Positions 1-8,528 are shown, counted from the first letter of the stretch. The stretch: DNA of 64,000 nt from Paenibacillus dendrobii (GCF_009807035.1 NZ_WUBI01000002.1:496001-560000); one strand, 5' to 3'. A program made the numbers and translations. Notes: a model not told the origin generated them from the letters alone.

Positions 1-155
1 GTCAGTTTCTTGCCTTTCGCTTCTTCGAGAAGGGCTTCTGTTTTCTCCGATGAACGGTTGAACACGGAAACAGTAAAGCCTCTGCTTTCAATATTGAGAG
101 CCAAGTTTTTGCCCATGACCGCAAGGCCGATGACACCGATTTGTTGCTTCGACAT
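1..155 (-). CDS. gnd: 6-phosphogluconate dehydrogenase, N-terminal part (cut by window edge)
   Basis: Only the first 51 or so codons are inside the window. They encode the N-terminal NADP-binding Rossmann strand with a [16 protein letters not shown] stretch, the GxAxMGxNLA signature of 6-phosphogluconate dehydrogenases, followed by the FNRS segment that contacts the cofactor phosphate. The enzyme oxidatively decarboxylates 6-phosphogluconate to ribulose 5-phosphate in the pentose phosphate pathway. The ATG at 155 is preceded on the minus strand by GGATGGAGGAC, a good ribosome site. The rest of the gene lies to the left of position 1, so length and catalytic residues cannot be judged. Confidence 0.9.
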   Translation of the reverse strand, partial: MSKQQIGVIGLAVMGKNLALNIESRGFTVSVFNRSSEKTEALLEEAKGKKL

Positions 156-263
156 ATGGTCCTCCATCCTTTACCTCTTTATTTTGATAAAAAAAAGAAT
201 ACACCTATTTTAGCGTGTTTACGCGTGAAAGTGAACCCCTCAGTCCTGAATCGATCTCGTGAC

Positions 264-291
264 AAAACACCCCGCCTATGGCTGAGGTGCT
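264..291 (-). terminator. possible imperfect terminator after the gene at 328-924
   Basis: On the minus strand an imperfect hairpin (GCACCTC pairing loosely with GGGGTG) is followed by TTTTG. It lies just past the stop codon of the upstream minus-strand gene. The stem has mismatches, so this is a weak call. Confidence 0.35.
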
Positions 292-327
292 TCCATCACT
301 TCTGTATAGTGTAATACAAATGAGACT

Positions 328-924
328 TTACCATTCAAGCATGAGGAGCTGTTTGGATAGATCGGTGAGTTTCTGCCGGCAAAGCTCCGCCTTCTCGTGA
401 TCTCCGCTTTGGAGCGCTTCATGCAGCCGTTCAAGCTCATCATCAACCTCAAGCCGCAGCAGCAGCAAGCGCATTTCTCCTTCTGTCGAAAAATACAACT
501 TGGAAATCTCCTGCTCCGTCATAAACGGCCCCTTTTGATACAGCACCCTTTGCTGATATCCGGATATTTCAACCAAACGGATGACTTCGCCGAATAAAAT
601 GCTTTCCACCAGAATCTGACGGTCCTTAAACCGCTTCACGATCGCATGACCACGTGTATCCTCGATCAGCCTTTCCATCCACTCTGCCAGTTTGGCATCC
701 CGAATAATATAATCTCCAACCATCTTATAACCGTTTTTGGTCCGATTAAACCGCAGCTTGACGAGTTTGCGCCCCGTTCTGACGGAAACGATAAATAGTG
801 ATTCGTTCTCGCTCCAGTACAGGGAATATCCCTCCTGAATCAAATCCTTAATCAGGTCCTGAATATGCCGCCGGTTAAACCGAAGCTCCAAATTGCAGTA
901 TTCCACTTCATAGCTCTTGTTCAC
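328..924 (-). CDS. conserved-looking hypothetical protein, 198 aa
   Basis: I do not recognise this protein. It starts with GTG behind GAAGGAGGGAGTGCC, a near-ideal ribosome site. It has no signal peptide or membrane segment. The sequence is charged, alternating beta-like and helical stretches, and ends in a helix-rich, coiled-coil-like tail (about residues 150-195, rich in Glu, Leu, Arg and Lys). It stands alone between gnd and the divergent yktB. It is probably a cytoplasmic protein of a Paenibacillus-restricted family; no function is proposed. Confidence 0.7.
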   Translation of the reverse strand: MNKSYEVEYCNLELRFNRRHIQDLIKDLIQEGYSLYWSENESLFIVSVRTGRKLVKLRFNRTKNGYKMVGDYIIRDAKLAEWMERLIEDTRGHAIVKRFKDRQILVESILFGEVIRLVEISGYQQRVLYQKGPFMTEQEISKLYFSTEGEMRLLLLRLEVDDELERLHEALQSGDHEKAELCRQKLTDLSKQLLMLEW

Positions 925-1264
925 GGCACTCCCTCCTTCAGTTATGGACCGCTTTTGCGAATAAACCTGCGATTAGAGGATTTTGCAAAAATCATGAGAG
1001 CGAGTTCCATGAAGAAATATATAGACCCTAAACGGCTTCATTCGTCTATATAATTGCCCGGGAGCTTATGAGTTCGAAATTTGCAAAAGCCCTGATTAAA
1101 ATTGATTAACAGCTTTGTTCTATTTTATACTTTATCTTATGTAACGGTAACTTGGTTTATTGACTATTTTTACCCTTCCCCCCCCTGAGCCAAACAGGCA
1201 GAGAGGATATGCTATAATAGGACAAACTTTGCGCACCGTAATTGAACAGAGGAGGCCCCGCAGC
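925..1264. other. intergenic region between divergent genes, with a 9-bp inverted repeat
   Basis: This 340-base gap separates the minus-strand hypothetical gene from yktB. It contains a perfect 9-bp inverted repeat (TATATAGAC at 1018-1026, GTCTATATA at 1044-1052) with a 17-base loop. A TATAAT hexamer at 1213-1218 is well placed to be the -10 box of yktB, but I see no convincing -35 box at the right distance. No further gene is visible. Confidence 0.45.
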
Positions 1265-1888
1265 ATGTCATTTGAAGGTTTTCATTCACAGGATTTCGAT
1301 GTATTTACCGTACCCGGACTTGAGCCCCGCATGGAGGCTTTGATAGCTAACGTGAGACCGAAGCTCGAAACGCTGGGAGGCGAAATCGCCCCGTTTCTCT
1401 CCGCGCTTTGCGGCGAAGAAATGTTTCCCCACGTAGCCAAGCATGCACGCCGTACCATCAATCCCCCAAACGATACGTGGGTTGCCTGGGCAGCGAGCAA
1501 AAGAGGATATAAGGCACTGCCGCATTTCCAGGTCGGAATGTTCGAATCCCACCTGTTTGTCATTTTTGCTGTCATTTACGAGAGCTCTAACAAGGCCGTC
1601 TTCGCCAAGCATTTGGAGAAAAACCGCAGCAAGGTGAAGAAGACTCTGCCGGAAGATTTCTATTGGTCCATGGATCATATGGATCCAGGCTTTACGCCGC
1701 ATGCGGATATGAGCGCCAAGGATTTTACCCAAATGGCCGAAAAGCTGGAGAAAGTGAAAAAATCCGAAGTCTTGTGCGGGCTGCGCATTCCACGAGGCGA
1801 GGCCGTACTGGAAAATGGACCTGAGCTTGTCTCCCTCATCCAGTCTACGTTCGAAAAGCTGCTTCCACTGTATAAAATGGCATTTTAA
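1265..1888 (+). CDS. yktB: DUF1054 / UPF0637 family protein YktB
   Basis: This 207-residue protein matches the UPF0637 family by its hallmark stretches: GEEMFPHVAKHARRT near residue 60, NPPNDTWVA, and KRGYKALPHFQVG. The family occurs throughout Bacillus-type genomes; its biochemical role is unknown. The ATG at 1265 is chosen because CAGAGGAGGCC sits just upstream; an in-frame extension further left has no ribosome site and would cross the TATAAT box. In B. subtilis yktB lies close to speA, and speA is also nearby here, which supports both names. It ends in a strong bidirectional terminator. Confidence 0.88.
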   Translation: MSFEGFHSQDFDVFTVPGLEPRMEALIANVRPKLETLGGEIAPFLSALCGEEMFPHVAKHARRTINPPNDTWVAWAASKRGYKALPHFQVGMFESHLFVIFAVIYESSNKAVFAKHLEKNRSKVKKTLPEDFYWSMDHMDPGFTPHADMSAKDFTQMAEKLEKVKKSEVLCGLRIPRGEAVLENGPELVSLIQSTFEKLLPLYKMAF

Positions 1889-1900
1889 TATTAAAATGTG

Positions 1901-1952
1901 AAAAAGCTGTACCCGGCCGGTTCTACACCGGCACTGCGGGTACAGCTTTTTT
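1901..1952. terminator. bidirectional intrinsic terminator
   Basis: AAAAAGCTGTACCC at the left arm pairs with GGGTACAGCTTTTTT at the right arm, with runs of A on one side and T on the other. It serves the convergent yktB and MFS genes. Confidence 0.9.
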
Positions 1953-1976
1953 GGTTCACTAAGGGATCGAGGCTTC

Positions 1977-3260
1977 TCAAACCGCCGGCTTCATTCTGCG
2001 CGAAAGAATAAAGTGGATGACAAACAACAATGCCATGACGATGGCGCTCGCGAGAAACGGAGACGAGTGCCCGAGACGGTCCCACAGCTGGCCGGACACG
2101 ATCGGGCCGACAACCATCCCGGAACCTTGGAGGGTAAGAAAAAAGCCCCACACCGCCCCGCGCTCGCCTTCCGGTACCAACTGGGACACAAAGGTATTCC
2201 ATCCCGGTAAAATCATCGCATAGCTCACGCCGACGATACACACGAACACAAACACCAGGACCAGGGAATGGACCATCGAAAAAATGCTTAACGAGATTGC
2301 GGCAAGTAAAAATCCGGCATTCAGAAATGGTCTGGTCCCGAACTTGTCAATCAGCTTCCCGCAAGGGATCAGCGCCAGTACGGTAATCCCTCCGCCCGCA
2401 ACGAGCAGCAGACTGTACATATTAGGCGAAATATGGAGTTCATTTTGCACGTAAAGCGTAATGACCGGACTCAGGAGCCCGATGACAAAGGACTGCAAAA
2501 ACAGCGCGGGATATACCATCCAGCTTACCTTCAGCGTATGCCTTACCTCATGCAGCGTTTTCTTCACGCTTCCCCATAAATGACCTAGCTTGTAACCCAT
2601 GACAGCAAAGAAGCCCTTTCCGGCCCCTGCTGCGGATACGGCAGCCGATTGAAGCGGTATTCTGACTTTGGAAGGCAGCATCAGCGCCACCAGCACCAAA
2701 ATCACCCCGACACCAATTAAAATCAAAAACGCCGTATGATAATTTTTATCCGTCCGATCCATTAAAAAGTTCATGACGATCGGCCCGGATCCCGTACCTG
2801 CCAGCGAAGCCATCTCCAGTGTCCCCATCGCTTGGCCGTTGCTGTTGTTCGGACCGGAAATTTCCGTCGTACCCGTCATCGCGGTCGGCCATAGCGGAGA
2901 AGTGCCCAGACCGAGGATAAAACAGGCAACGGCCAGCCAGAAGGCACCGGAGGAAAACGCGATAATACATACGGCAATAACCGTCATCAGCAATGCGCCA
3001 GCCATCGTCTTCCGGTAACCCAGTCTCTCTCCGATCCAGCCGAAGGGACTCCGGAAGAGGTTGTCTCCTATGTACTGCAGTGAAAAGGCGATGCCGATCG
3101 TATGCGCCGACAAACCGAGCGAATTCTTCATATATACCGGCAGCACCGCTACAAGCAGCGAGCCCTTCATGAATTCAACGAGAAATAGAATAATGAGCAA
3201 TCCTATAAAAAAGGGGGATCTGAGCCGTCTTGCAGCGGCTGCTCCTGTTGCCTGCGGCAT
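1977..3260 (-). CDS. major facilitator superfamily transporter
   Basis: A 427-residue integral membrane protein with about 12 hydrophobic segments in two six-helix halves, separated by a basic central loop near residues 205-245. An MFS-type loop 2-3 motif is visible as GWIGERLGYRKT around residue 76, and the second half repeats it loosely (GKLIDKFGTRP). The architecture is that of a proton-coupled drug or metabolite exporter of the inner membrane; the substrate cannot be told from sequence. It is a single-gene unit, convergent with yktB and divergent from speA. It begins with ATG at 3260 behind AAAGAG. Confidence 0.85.
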   Translation of the reverse strand: MPQATGAAAARRLRSPFFIGLLIILFLVEFMKGSLLVAVLPVYMKNSLGLSAHTIGIAFSLQYIGDNLFRSPFGWIGERLGYRKTMAGALLMTVIAVCIIAFSSGAFWLAVACFILGLGTSPLWPTAMTGTTEISGPNNSNGQAMGTLEMASLAGTGSGPIVMNFLMDRTDKNYHTAFLILIGVGVILVLVALMLPSKVRIPLQSAAVSAAGAGKGFFAVMGYKLGHLWGSVKKTLHEVRHTLKVSWMVYPALFLQSFVIGLLSPVITLYVQNELHISPNMYSLLLVAGGGITVLALIPCGKLIDKFGTRPFLNAGFLLAAISLSIFSMVHSLVLVFVFVCIVGVSYAMILPGWNTFVSQLVPEGERGAVWGFFLTLQGSGMVVGPIVSGQLWDRLGHSSPFLASAIVMALLFVIHFILSRRMKPAV

Positions 3261-3369
3261 CTCTTTTCACATCCTTTACTTGTAATGACAATGCTTTTTG
3301 GGGGAATGACGCCTATTTATAATGTACCCCATATTCCTTCCATATTTTCACCCTTGACGAAATGCACGC

Positions 3370-3397
3370 TTGCAATCGCCCCCCATTTTGCTATACT
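3370..3397 (+). promoter_or_regulatory. sigma-A type promoter of speA
   Basis: TTGCAA (3370-3375) and TATACT (3392-3397) are separated by 16 bases, about 44 bases upstream of the speA start codon. Confidence 0.55.
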
Positions 3398-3440
3398 CAT
3401 CCTTGTAATTTTAACAGATGAAAGGTTGTGACAGCATAAA

Positions 3441-4916
3441 ATGGACCACCGCCGTACGCCGCTATTTACTGCTCTGAAGGAACACGCGGCCAGCAATCCC
3501 GTACAATTTCACATTCCCGGACACAAGAAGGGCATGGGAACCGACACCGAATTCAGAGAATTTATAGGTGATAACGCCCTATCCATAGATTTGATCAATA
3601 TCGCGCCGCTGGATGATCTCCATCAGCCGACGGGCGTCATTGAAGAGGCTCAGAAGCTTGCAGCCGACGCTTTCGGCGCGGACTATACTTATTTCAGCGT
3701 ACAGGGGACAAGCGGTGCGATTATGACCATGATCCTCTCCATATGCTCCCCAGGGGATAAAATCATCGTGCCGCGCAACGTGCACAAGTCGATCATGTCC
3801 GCAATTATTTTCTCCGGCGCGAAACCCGTATTTGTATCGCCTGCACGTGATGAAAATTTAGGTATTGATCACGGCATTACAACCAAATCCGTTCAGCGTG
3901 CTCTGGACCGTCATCCGGATGCCAAGGCGGTGCTGGTGATCAACCCGACCTATTTTGGCGTTTGCGCCAACTTGAAGGAAATCGTGGACCTAGCCCACAG
4001 CCGGCACGTGCCTGTCTTAGTAGACGAGGCTCATGGCGTACTCATCCATTTTCATGAGGATTTGCCGATGTCCGCGATGGAAGCCGGGGCTGATATGGCT
4101 GCAACCAGCGTGCACAAGCTTGGGGGCTCCATGACGCAGAGCTCGGTGCTCAATCTCAATACAAAAAATGGATATGTGAACCCGCAGCGCGTCCAAACGA
4201 TTATCAGCATGCTGACAACGACTTCCACTTCTTACATCCTGCTGGCATCGCTGGATACCTCAAGACGCAATCTGGCAATTAACGGCCATGAAATGGCGCA
4301 AAAAGCGATTGATCTGGCCCAAAATGCCCGCCGTACCATTAATCAAATCGAAGGGCTCTACTGTTTCGGAGATGAAATTCTCGGAGGCGAAGCAACCTTC
4401 GATTACGATCCAACCAAACTGACGATTCATGTCCGCCATTTGGGCATTACGGGATACGAAACGGAAAACTGGCTGCGCGAGCATTATAATCTTGAAGTGG
4501 AACTCAGTGATATGTATAACATCCTCTGTCTGGTAACCCCGGGCGATAATGAGGAGACAGTATCGATTCTGCTGTCGGCACTTCGCGTGCTTGCCGAGAC
4601 CTATTACAATGTCAACACCGCCAATGAGCTGATCGTCAAAATCCCGGAAATCCCTCAGCTGTCCCTCATTCCGAGAGACGCTTTTTACGGGGATACCGAG
4701 GTCATTCCATTCAAGGAATCGGCCGGACGGATCATTGCTGAATTCATTTATGTCTATCCGCCGGGTATCCCGATCCTGCTTCCGGGTGAAGTTATCTCCC
4801 AGGATAATATCGACTACATTGTCGACCACGTCGACGTCGGCCTTCCGGTAAAAGGCCCCGAAGACCGCTACATCAAAAACGTCAAAGTGATCGTAGAAAC
4901 GGATGCGATTTTCTAA
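3441..4916 (+). CDS. speA: arginine decarboxylase (Orn/Lys/Arg decarboxylase class I fold)
   Basis: A 491-residue PLP enzyme, matching the roughly 490 residues of the Bacillus SpeA type rather than the longer enterobacterial forms. The N-terminus carries the FHIPGHKKG signature (residues 23-31). DEAHG (195-199) supplies the aspartate that contacts the PLP pyridine nitrogen, and SVHK ends in Lys226, the expected Schiff-base lysine. It should convert arginine to agmatine for polyamine synthesis; lysine decarboxylase activity cannot be excluded from sequence. It is a monocistronic unit with its own promoter and a strong terminator. No other spe genes are in this window. Confidence 0.85.
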   Translation: MDHRRTPLFTALKEHAASNPVQFHIPGHKKGMGTDTEFREFIGDNALSIDLINIAPLDDLHQPTGVIEEAQKLAADAFGADYTYFSVQGTSGAIMTMILSICSPGDKIIVPRNVHKSIMSAIIFSGAKPVFVSPARDENLGIDHGITTKSVQRALDRHPDAKAVLVINPTYFGVCANLKEIVDLAHSRHVPVLVDEAHGVLIHFHEDLPMSAMEAGADMAATSVHKLGGSMTQSSVLNLNTKNGYVNPQRVQTIISMLTTTSTSYILLASLDTSRRNLAINGHEMAQKAIDLAQNARRTINQIEGLYCFGDEILGGEATFDYDPTKLTIHVRHLGITGYETENWLREHYNLEVELSDMYNILCLVTPGDNEETVSILLSALRVLAETYYNVNTANELIVKIPEIPQLSLIPRDAFYGDTEVIPFKESAGRIIAEFIYVYPPGIPILLPGEVISQDNIDYIVDHVDVGLPVKGPEDRYIKNVKVIVETDAIF

Positions 4917-4947
4917 TCGATCTGATCCCCTATGGCTCTTGAATAAC

Positions 4948-4985
4948 AAAAACCCGGCACCGCCAATGGCGGTACCGGGTTTTTG
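4948..4985. terminator. bidirectional intrinsic terminator
   Basis: AAAAACCCGGCACCGCC and GGCGGTACCGGGTTTTT form a near-perfect stem between the convergent speA and the DUF1292 gene. Confidence 0.9.
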
Positions 4986-4997
4986 CGTTAAGAAATC

Positions 4998-5312
4998 TTA
5001 GTCTTCGGAATCTTGTTGGGCTACGAGCTCGTTATAAGCCGCTTCCACTTCGTTCCATTCTTGCTCGTCCTCAATATTGTAAAGCATCATTTCGTCGTTT
5101 TCTTCCTCAACGCGCAGAATAATGCCGTCCGCTTCTGGGTTTTCACGCTCAAGCAACAATGCGTACAGTCTCTCGCCTACGTCAAATGTTTCGACAAGAA
5201 CCATTTCCACATCGTTTCCTTGCTCGTCAGTCAAAGTCAGAACAAATTCCTCATGCTCATGATCGTGATCGTGGTTGCAATTCTCGTCATGCACGTGGTT
5301 GTGATCGCTCAT
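4998..5312 (-). CDS. DUF1292 family protein with His-rich N-terminus (YrzB-like)
   Basis: A 104-residue acidic protein. Residues from about 22 onward (EFVLTLTDEQGNDVEMVLVETF... ALLLERENPEADGIILRVEEEND) match the DUF1292 family, small cytoplasmic proteins of unknown role. The first 21 residues are unusual: seven His alternate with Asp, Glu and Asn, a composition that often binds divalent metal. The ATG follows AAAGCGAGG on the minus strand. In B. subtilis the relative yrzB sits with yrrK; here the gene is alone, so context gives no function. Confidence 0.82.
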   Translation of the reverse strand: MSDHNHVHDENCNHDHDHEHEEFVLTLTDEQGNDVEMVLVETFDVGERLYALLLERENPEADGIILRVEEENDEMMLYNIEDEQEWNEVEAAYNELVAQQDSED

Positions 5313-5408
5313 TACAAAAACCTCGCTTTAGGTTATATAGTCATACCTTCGTATCGTATCACGTACAGTGGGTCTGGTCAATTTATCCTGCTGCAGGCGA
5401 AACAAAGA

Positions 5409-5966
5409 TTAATTCAGAGCCGTAATCACTTTTTCGGATACCAGTGCATAGTCATCGTTTTTCGAGGCTTTCACGTAAAACCCAACTTTATATTTGCCTG
5501 CCGCCTTGAAATCATACGTGAAATCATACGTACGGAACCAGAAGTTATCCTTCTGATCGCTGCCGAGGTCTTGGGATTGAATGTCCTTCACATTCCCTGA
5601 CGGATCCGTAATTGCGACTTTTACAGACGACACGTGCTGGGTAAGGCTGTCCACCTGACAAAACACGTTGAATTTCAGCTTGCCTTTATTCACATTTCCA
5701 AATACCGTATCACCTTTAAAAAGGAAAATATGTACGTTCGGCTTGATGAAATTGACCTTATTGGCATCACCGTCCCAATCCACCAAACCGTTAAACTCTC
5801 TGATCGGAACGTAAGTCTTGCCATCAATCACAAAGCCGCCGTCCTGTACTTCCTGACCATTAATCCAAACTCTGATTTTCTGGGAGACCGAATCCGCGAA
5901 CATGACGGAGCCGCCCATCAGAGAAAAGGCAAAAACGCATACCAGAATCTTTTTCCAATTTCTCAC
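5409..5966 (-). CDS. secreted protein with copper-amine-oxidase-type stalk domain
   Basis: A 185-residue exported protein starting with GTG behind GGAGGG. Residues 1-24 form a Sec signal peptide (MRNWKK, hydrophobic core, then an expected cleavage after Ala24). The segment around residues 31-75 (VWINGQEVQDGGFVIDGKTYVPIREF) is the copper amine oxidase N-terminal domain, a wall or stalk module very common in Paenibacillus exoproteins and not itself catalytic. The C-terminal half is a beta-rich domain resembling an extracellular Ig-like fold. It probably acts at the cell surface; the ligand is unknown. Confidence 0.78.
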   Translation of the reverse strand: MRNWKKILVCVFAFSLMGGSVMFADSVSQKIRVWINGQEVQDGGFVIDGKTYVPIREFNGLVDWDGDANKVNFIKPNVHIFLFKGDTVFGNVNKGKLKFNVFCQVDSLTQHVSSVKVAITDPSGNVKDIQSQDLGSDQKDNFWFRTYDFTYDFKAAGKYKVGFYVKASKNDDYALVSEKVITALN

Positions 5967-6078
5967 CCGAAAATTCCCTCCATTTCCTTCATGCTGTTGT
6001 ATGTATATACGAAAAGTAAGTTTGCAAGTTGCGGTCTTTCGTTACATTCGCTGACGATTTTTTTCAATAATAAAATGC

Positions 6079-6108
6079 AAAAAGCCCGCTTCTTTCGAGC
6101 TGGCTTTC
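6079..6108 (-). terminator. probable terminator, imperfect stem
   Basis: AAAAAGCCCGCT and AGCTGGCTTT form an imperfect stem just downstream of the small gene at 6124-6318; on the minus strand it ends in a T-rich stretch. Confidence 0.5.
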
Positions 6109-6123
6109 TACGTTATGAGAACG

Positions 6124-6318
6124 CTAATTCACTTTGGTTAAAATACAGGGTACTCCTTTGCCTACGGCTCCCGGCTCCCTCATCCGCGCAGCGTAAGCCA
6201 TCCCTCGCGCGCAAGGCGTTTTGCATACCTCGCATACCTGTGAAGTAACCAGTCTCATGCCCTTGTGCATCTTTTCGCTTTTGGCTTGTGACGGCTTCTT
6301 GCCCTTTGACTTAACCAT
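6124..6318 (-). CDS. small Cys-containing hypothetical protein, 64 aa
   Basis: Strongly basic N-terminus ([16 protein letters not shown]) followed by [11 protein letters not shown], a compact CxxCxxxC cluster, and one more Cys near the C-terminus. Four cysteines in a basic 64-residue protein suggest a small zinc-binding or nucleic-acid-binding protein, but no family is recognised. It is flanked by a possible terminator and diverges from the MBL gene. Confidence 0.6.
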   Translation of the reverse strand: MVKSKGKKPSQAKSEKMHKGMRLVTSQVCEVCKTPCARGMAYAARMREPGAVGKGVPCILTKVN

Positions 6319-6367
6319 CCCTCAATCCCCATTTCCTATAGGCCTATGCTGCATTGTATGGAGATTT

Positions 6368-6395
6368 ATGACAATGTGGAACCGTGGTATATAAT
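6368..6395 (+). promoter_or_regulatory. sigma-A type promoter of the MBL-fold gene
   Basis: ATGACA (6368-6373) and TATAAT (6390-6395) with a 16-base spacer. Transcription should begin near 6402, downstream of an earlier in-frame start at 6346, so that start cannot be used. Confidence 0.65.
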
Positions 6396-6426
6396 GATTA
6401 TGACATCACACCAGGAGGTGCTTCTG

Positions 6427-7167
6427 TTGAATTTAGAACTACGGATGATTGGAACCGGCAGTGCCTTTGCCAAAAAATATTTTAACAATAATGCCCTGCT
6501 GCATGACGGCGATTTCACGCTGCTCATCGACTGCGGAGTTACAGCTCCGCTGGCCCTGCATCAGTTGGGCAAATCCTTTGCGGACGTGGATGCGGTGCTG
6601 ATCACTCATATTCATGCGGATCACGTGGGGGGCCTGGAGGAACTGGCCTTCAAAATGAAGTTCACCTTTAACCGCAAAATCAAGCTCTACATCGCCGAGT
6701 CCCTGACGCAGGTCCTCTGGGAACATTCCCTTAAAGGCGGATTATATCAGGAGGGTGAAATTACTTCGCTGGAGGATTTGTTCGAGGTATGCCCGCTTAC
6801 CCCGCAACAAACATATACCCTATCGGAGCATATTCAAGTTGAGCTGATCCCTACCAAGCACATCCCAGGCAAGAACAGCTACTCCTTGTATATTAATGAC
6901 CGGTTCTTCTACAGTGCCGATATGATCTACGATCCCGATCTGCTGAAATATCTGGTAAATGAGCGAAACTGCTCCATGATTTTTCATGACTGTCAGCTTG
7001 AAGGCCGCGGCGAAGTTCATACGACGCTGGAAGAGCTGATGAAATTGCCAGAAGATATTCGCAGGATTACATATCTAATGCATTACGGAGATAATAAGGA
7101 CGAGTATCAAGGAAGGACGGGGGGAATGGATTTTATCGAGCAGGGCCGCTCTTATTCGCTCCCGTAA
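6427..7167 (+). CDS. MBL-fold metallo-hydrolase
   Basis: A 246-residue beta-lactamase-fold hydrolase. The zinc motif HIHADH (residues 61-66, after LIT) is intact. DCG near residue 35, a later His in PTKHIPG, a metal-bridging Asp in the SADM stretch and a terminal LMHYGD complete the usual metal ligands. The TTG at 6427 is chosen as start because CCAGGAGGTG precedes it at good spacing and the promoter at 6368-6395 excludes the earlier start. The substrate is unknown; the short form and lack of extra domains resemble RNase Z-like or phosphodiesterase-like members. It is monocistronic. Confidence 0.8.
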   Translation: MNLELRMIGTGSAFAKKYFNNNALLHDGDFTLLIDCGVTAPLALHQLGKSFADVDAVLITHIHADHVGGLEELAFKMKFTFNRKIKLYIAESLTQVLWEHSLKGGLYQEGEITSLEDLFEVCPLTPQQTYTLSEHIQVELIPTKHIPGKNSYSLYINDRFFYSADMIYDPDLLKYLVNERNCSMIFHDCQLEGRGEVHTTLEELMKLPEDIRRITYLMHYGDNKDEYQGRTGGMDFIEQGRSYSLP

Positions 7168-7193
7168 GTCCGTATCAATACGACGGCAACGAA

Positions 7194-7230
7194 AAAAAGC
7201 CTGCAGGAATAGGTCTCCTGCAGGCTTTTT
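7194..7230. terminator. bidirectional intrinsic terminator
   Basis: AAAAAGCCTGCAGGA pairs with TCCTGCAGGCTTTTT; it serves the MBL gene and the convergent DUF3892 gene. Confidence 0.92.
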
Positions 7231-7245
7231 GTTTTGTCTAGCTTT

Positions 7246-7485
7246 CTATTCAAAACGGGGCAGCTGATCCAAATTGTTCGAAGGATCTCCATCCGCATCA
7301 CCGCGGATATACATGCCACCGTCTCTCCCTTTGAACACATTGACACCGGCGATCGCACCGGCTTTGACTTCCTGCAGCGCTTCATCGTAGCCGAGTACTC
7401 GACCCGAAGAAGTTTTGAAGGCGGTTAAGTCCCCATCACCGTTTTTCTGCACAGCGATAAATTGCTCACGTCCTGCAGTTCCCAT
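7246..7485 (-). CDS. DUF3892 family small protein
   Basis: A 79-residue protein matching DUF3892: an IxAVxKNGDGDLTAFKTSSGR start, then EALQEVKAGAIAGVNVFKGRDG and a conserved NNLDQLP ending. The family is widespread in spore-formers and has no known biochemical role. Two in-frame ATGs exist; the second (7485) lies nine bases after AAAGGAG and is preferred over the one at 7491, which is too close. Confidence 0.82.
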   Translation of the reverse strand: MGTAGREQFIAVQKNGDGDLTAFKTSSGRVLGYDEALQEVKAGAIAGVNVFKGRDGGMYIRGDADGDPSNNLDQLPRFE

Positions 7486-7566
7486 TGTCATCCGCTCCTT
7501 TGTCAGGTGAGATGCCCATCTTATGGGCTTTGGTTATCATCCCCTGACATCACAGGCGTTATTCGC

Positions 7567-8013
7567 TTACAATGTTTTTTTCATCCGGACATGCGGAATC
7601 CCAGCGTCATCAAAAGGCTCTTTCGAGATCGTTTCGTAACCCTGTTTGGCGTAGAATTGCTCTGCTTGGCACTGCGCATCCAAGATGGAGTAGGCCAGTC
7701 CAAGCTCTCTGGCGCGTTTTTCCATAGCCATGAGCAAAATGCGTCCGTATCCGCCTTTGCGGTGATCCTCGAGCACGGCAATCCGCTGCATTTTGGCAGT
7801 CTCATTATTGTAATAGATGACCCGCCCCGTTGCGACATATTGTCCATTTTCATTCTGCACCAGAATATGATGGACAGCCTCGCTAATCACATCATACTCA
7901 TCGATTTCAAGGTCCATGGGAACCTTTTGCTCCTCGACAAACACCTTTTTGCGGATATCCAATCCTTGTTGCAGCTGATCTTTCGTTGTTACGTTGATGA
8001 TTTCGGCAGCCAT
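7567..8013 (-). CDS. GNAT family N-acetyltransferase (YjcF-like)
   Basis: A 148-residue GNAT enzyme. IRKKVFVEEQKVP near residue 20 and EIDEYD are typical of the YjcF/ElaA branch. The acetyl-CoA loop is visible as RIAVLEDHRKGGYGRILL (R/Q-x-x-G-x-G/A type), and the C-terminus FYAKQGYE...DAGIPHVRMKK closes the fold as in YjcF. The acceptor substrate is unknown. The ATG at 8013 follows AAAGCGAGGGC; an upstream in-frame extension of 18 codons has no ribosome site. Confidence 0.82.
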   Translation of the reverse strand: MAAEIINVTTKDQLQQGLDIRKKVFVEEQKVPMDLEIDEYDVISEAVHHILVQNENGQYVATGRVIYYNNETAKMQRIAVLEDHRKGGYGRILLMAMEKRARELGLAYSILDAQCQAEQFYAKQGYETISKEPFDDAGIPHVRMKKTL

Positions 8014-8157
8014 GATGAAGCCCTCGCTTTCGTTGTTCAATATCTGTATTGCCGCTTGAATTCCCATAAAACACGGTTGAATTATTATACAAAAAAAAGA
8101 TTTTCATGTATAGTTTAGGCATAACGATCTAACACGGAGAGGAGTCCATGATACAAG

Positions 8158-8268
8158 ATGGGTATGGGAGCCACAATTGTGATATGTGCAGTCATGGCGG
8201 CAGCATTAATCTATTCTTTTATTTATGTGACGAAAAAAGGATACTCCCGCAAATGGGATGAAGAATAA
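8158..8268 (+). CDS. small single-pass membrane protein, 36 aa
   Basis: Frame MGMGATIVICAVMAAALIYSF... then a basic KKGYSRKW tail and an acidic end. It is a typical one-helix membrane miniprotein with an N-out/C-in charge pattern, resembling small YtzI-like proteins in layout only. The ribosome site GGAGAGGAG lies 13 bases before this ATG. The same site is better spaced for an ATG at 8148 in another frame, which would give an unrelated 37-residue peptide, so the choice rests on protein character. A clear terminator follows. Confidence 0.5.
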   Translation: MGMGATIVICAVMAAALIYSFIYVTKKGYSRKWDEE

Positions 8269-8300
8269 GGAAAACGCCGATCTTAGTGTATCTAACGAAT

Positions 8301-8332
8301 AATAGAGCCAGCAAAATGCTGGCTCTATTTCT
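8301..8332 (+). terminator. intrinsic terminator
   Basis: AATAGAGCCAGC and GCTGGCTCTATTT form a perfect stem with a four-base loop after the small membrane protein gene; it may also serve the minus-strand lipoprotein gene. Confidence 0.85.
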
Positions 8333-8354
8333 CTATAAGGCGTCGTCATGGTAA

Positions 8355-8528
8355 TCATGGAGGAGAGATTTGTCCCTTCGAATAAACGTCGCCGGGAACC
8401 GATTGGTTATATACGTCTTTCATGACTGGGGAACTCGAGCCTTTATTGGCATCAGACGCATTCGAACAACCAGATAGCATCAACAGCAGACAACATCCGC
8501 AGACTAGAAACCACATTTTTTGGGGCAT
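8355..8528 (-). CDS. small lipoprotein, 57 aa
   Basis: ATG at 8528 follows AAAGGAGTGGC. The product begins MPQKMWFLVC, has a hydrophobic core and a lipobox LSGC ending at Cys21, so it should be lipid-modified and cut by signal peptidase II. The mature part is only 37 residues, rich in Ser, Asn, Pro and Lys. No family is recognised. Stop codon TGA at 8357-8355. Lipobox quality and ribosome site together make this a real gene rather than chance. Confidence 0.65.
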   Translation of the reverse strand: MPQKMWFLVCGCCLLLMLSGCSNASDANKGSSSPVMKDVYNQSVPGDVYSKGQISPP

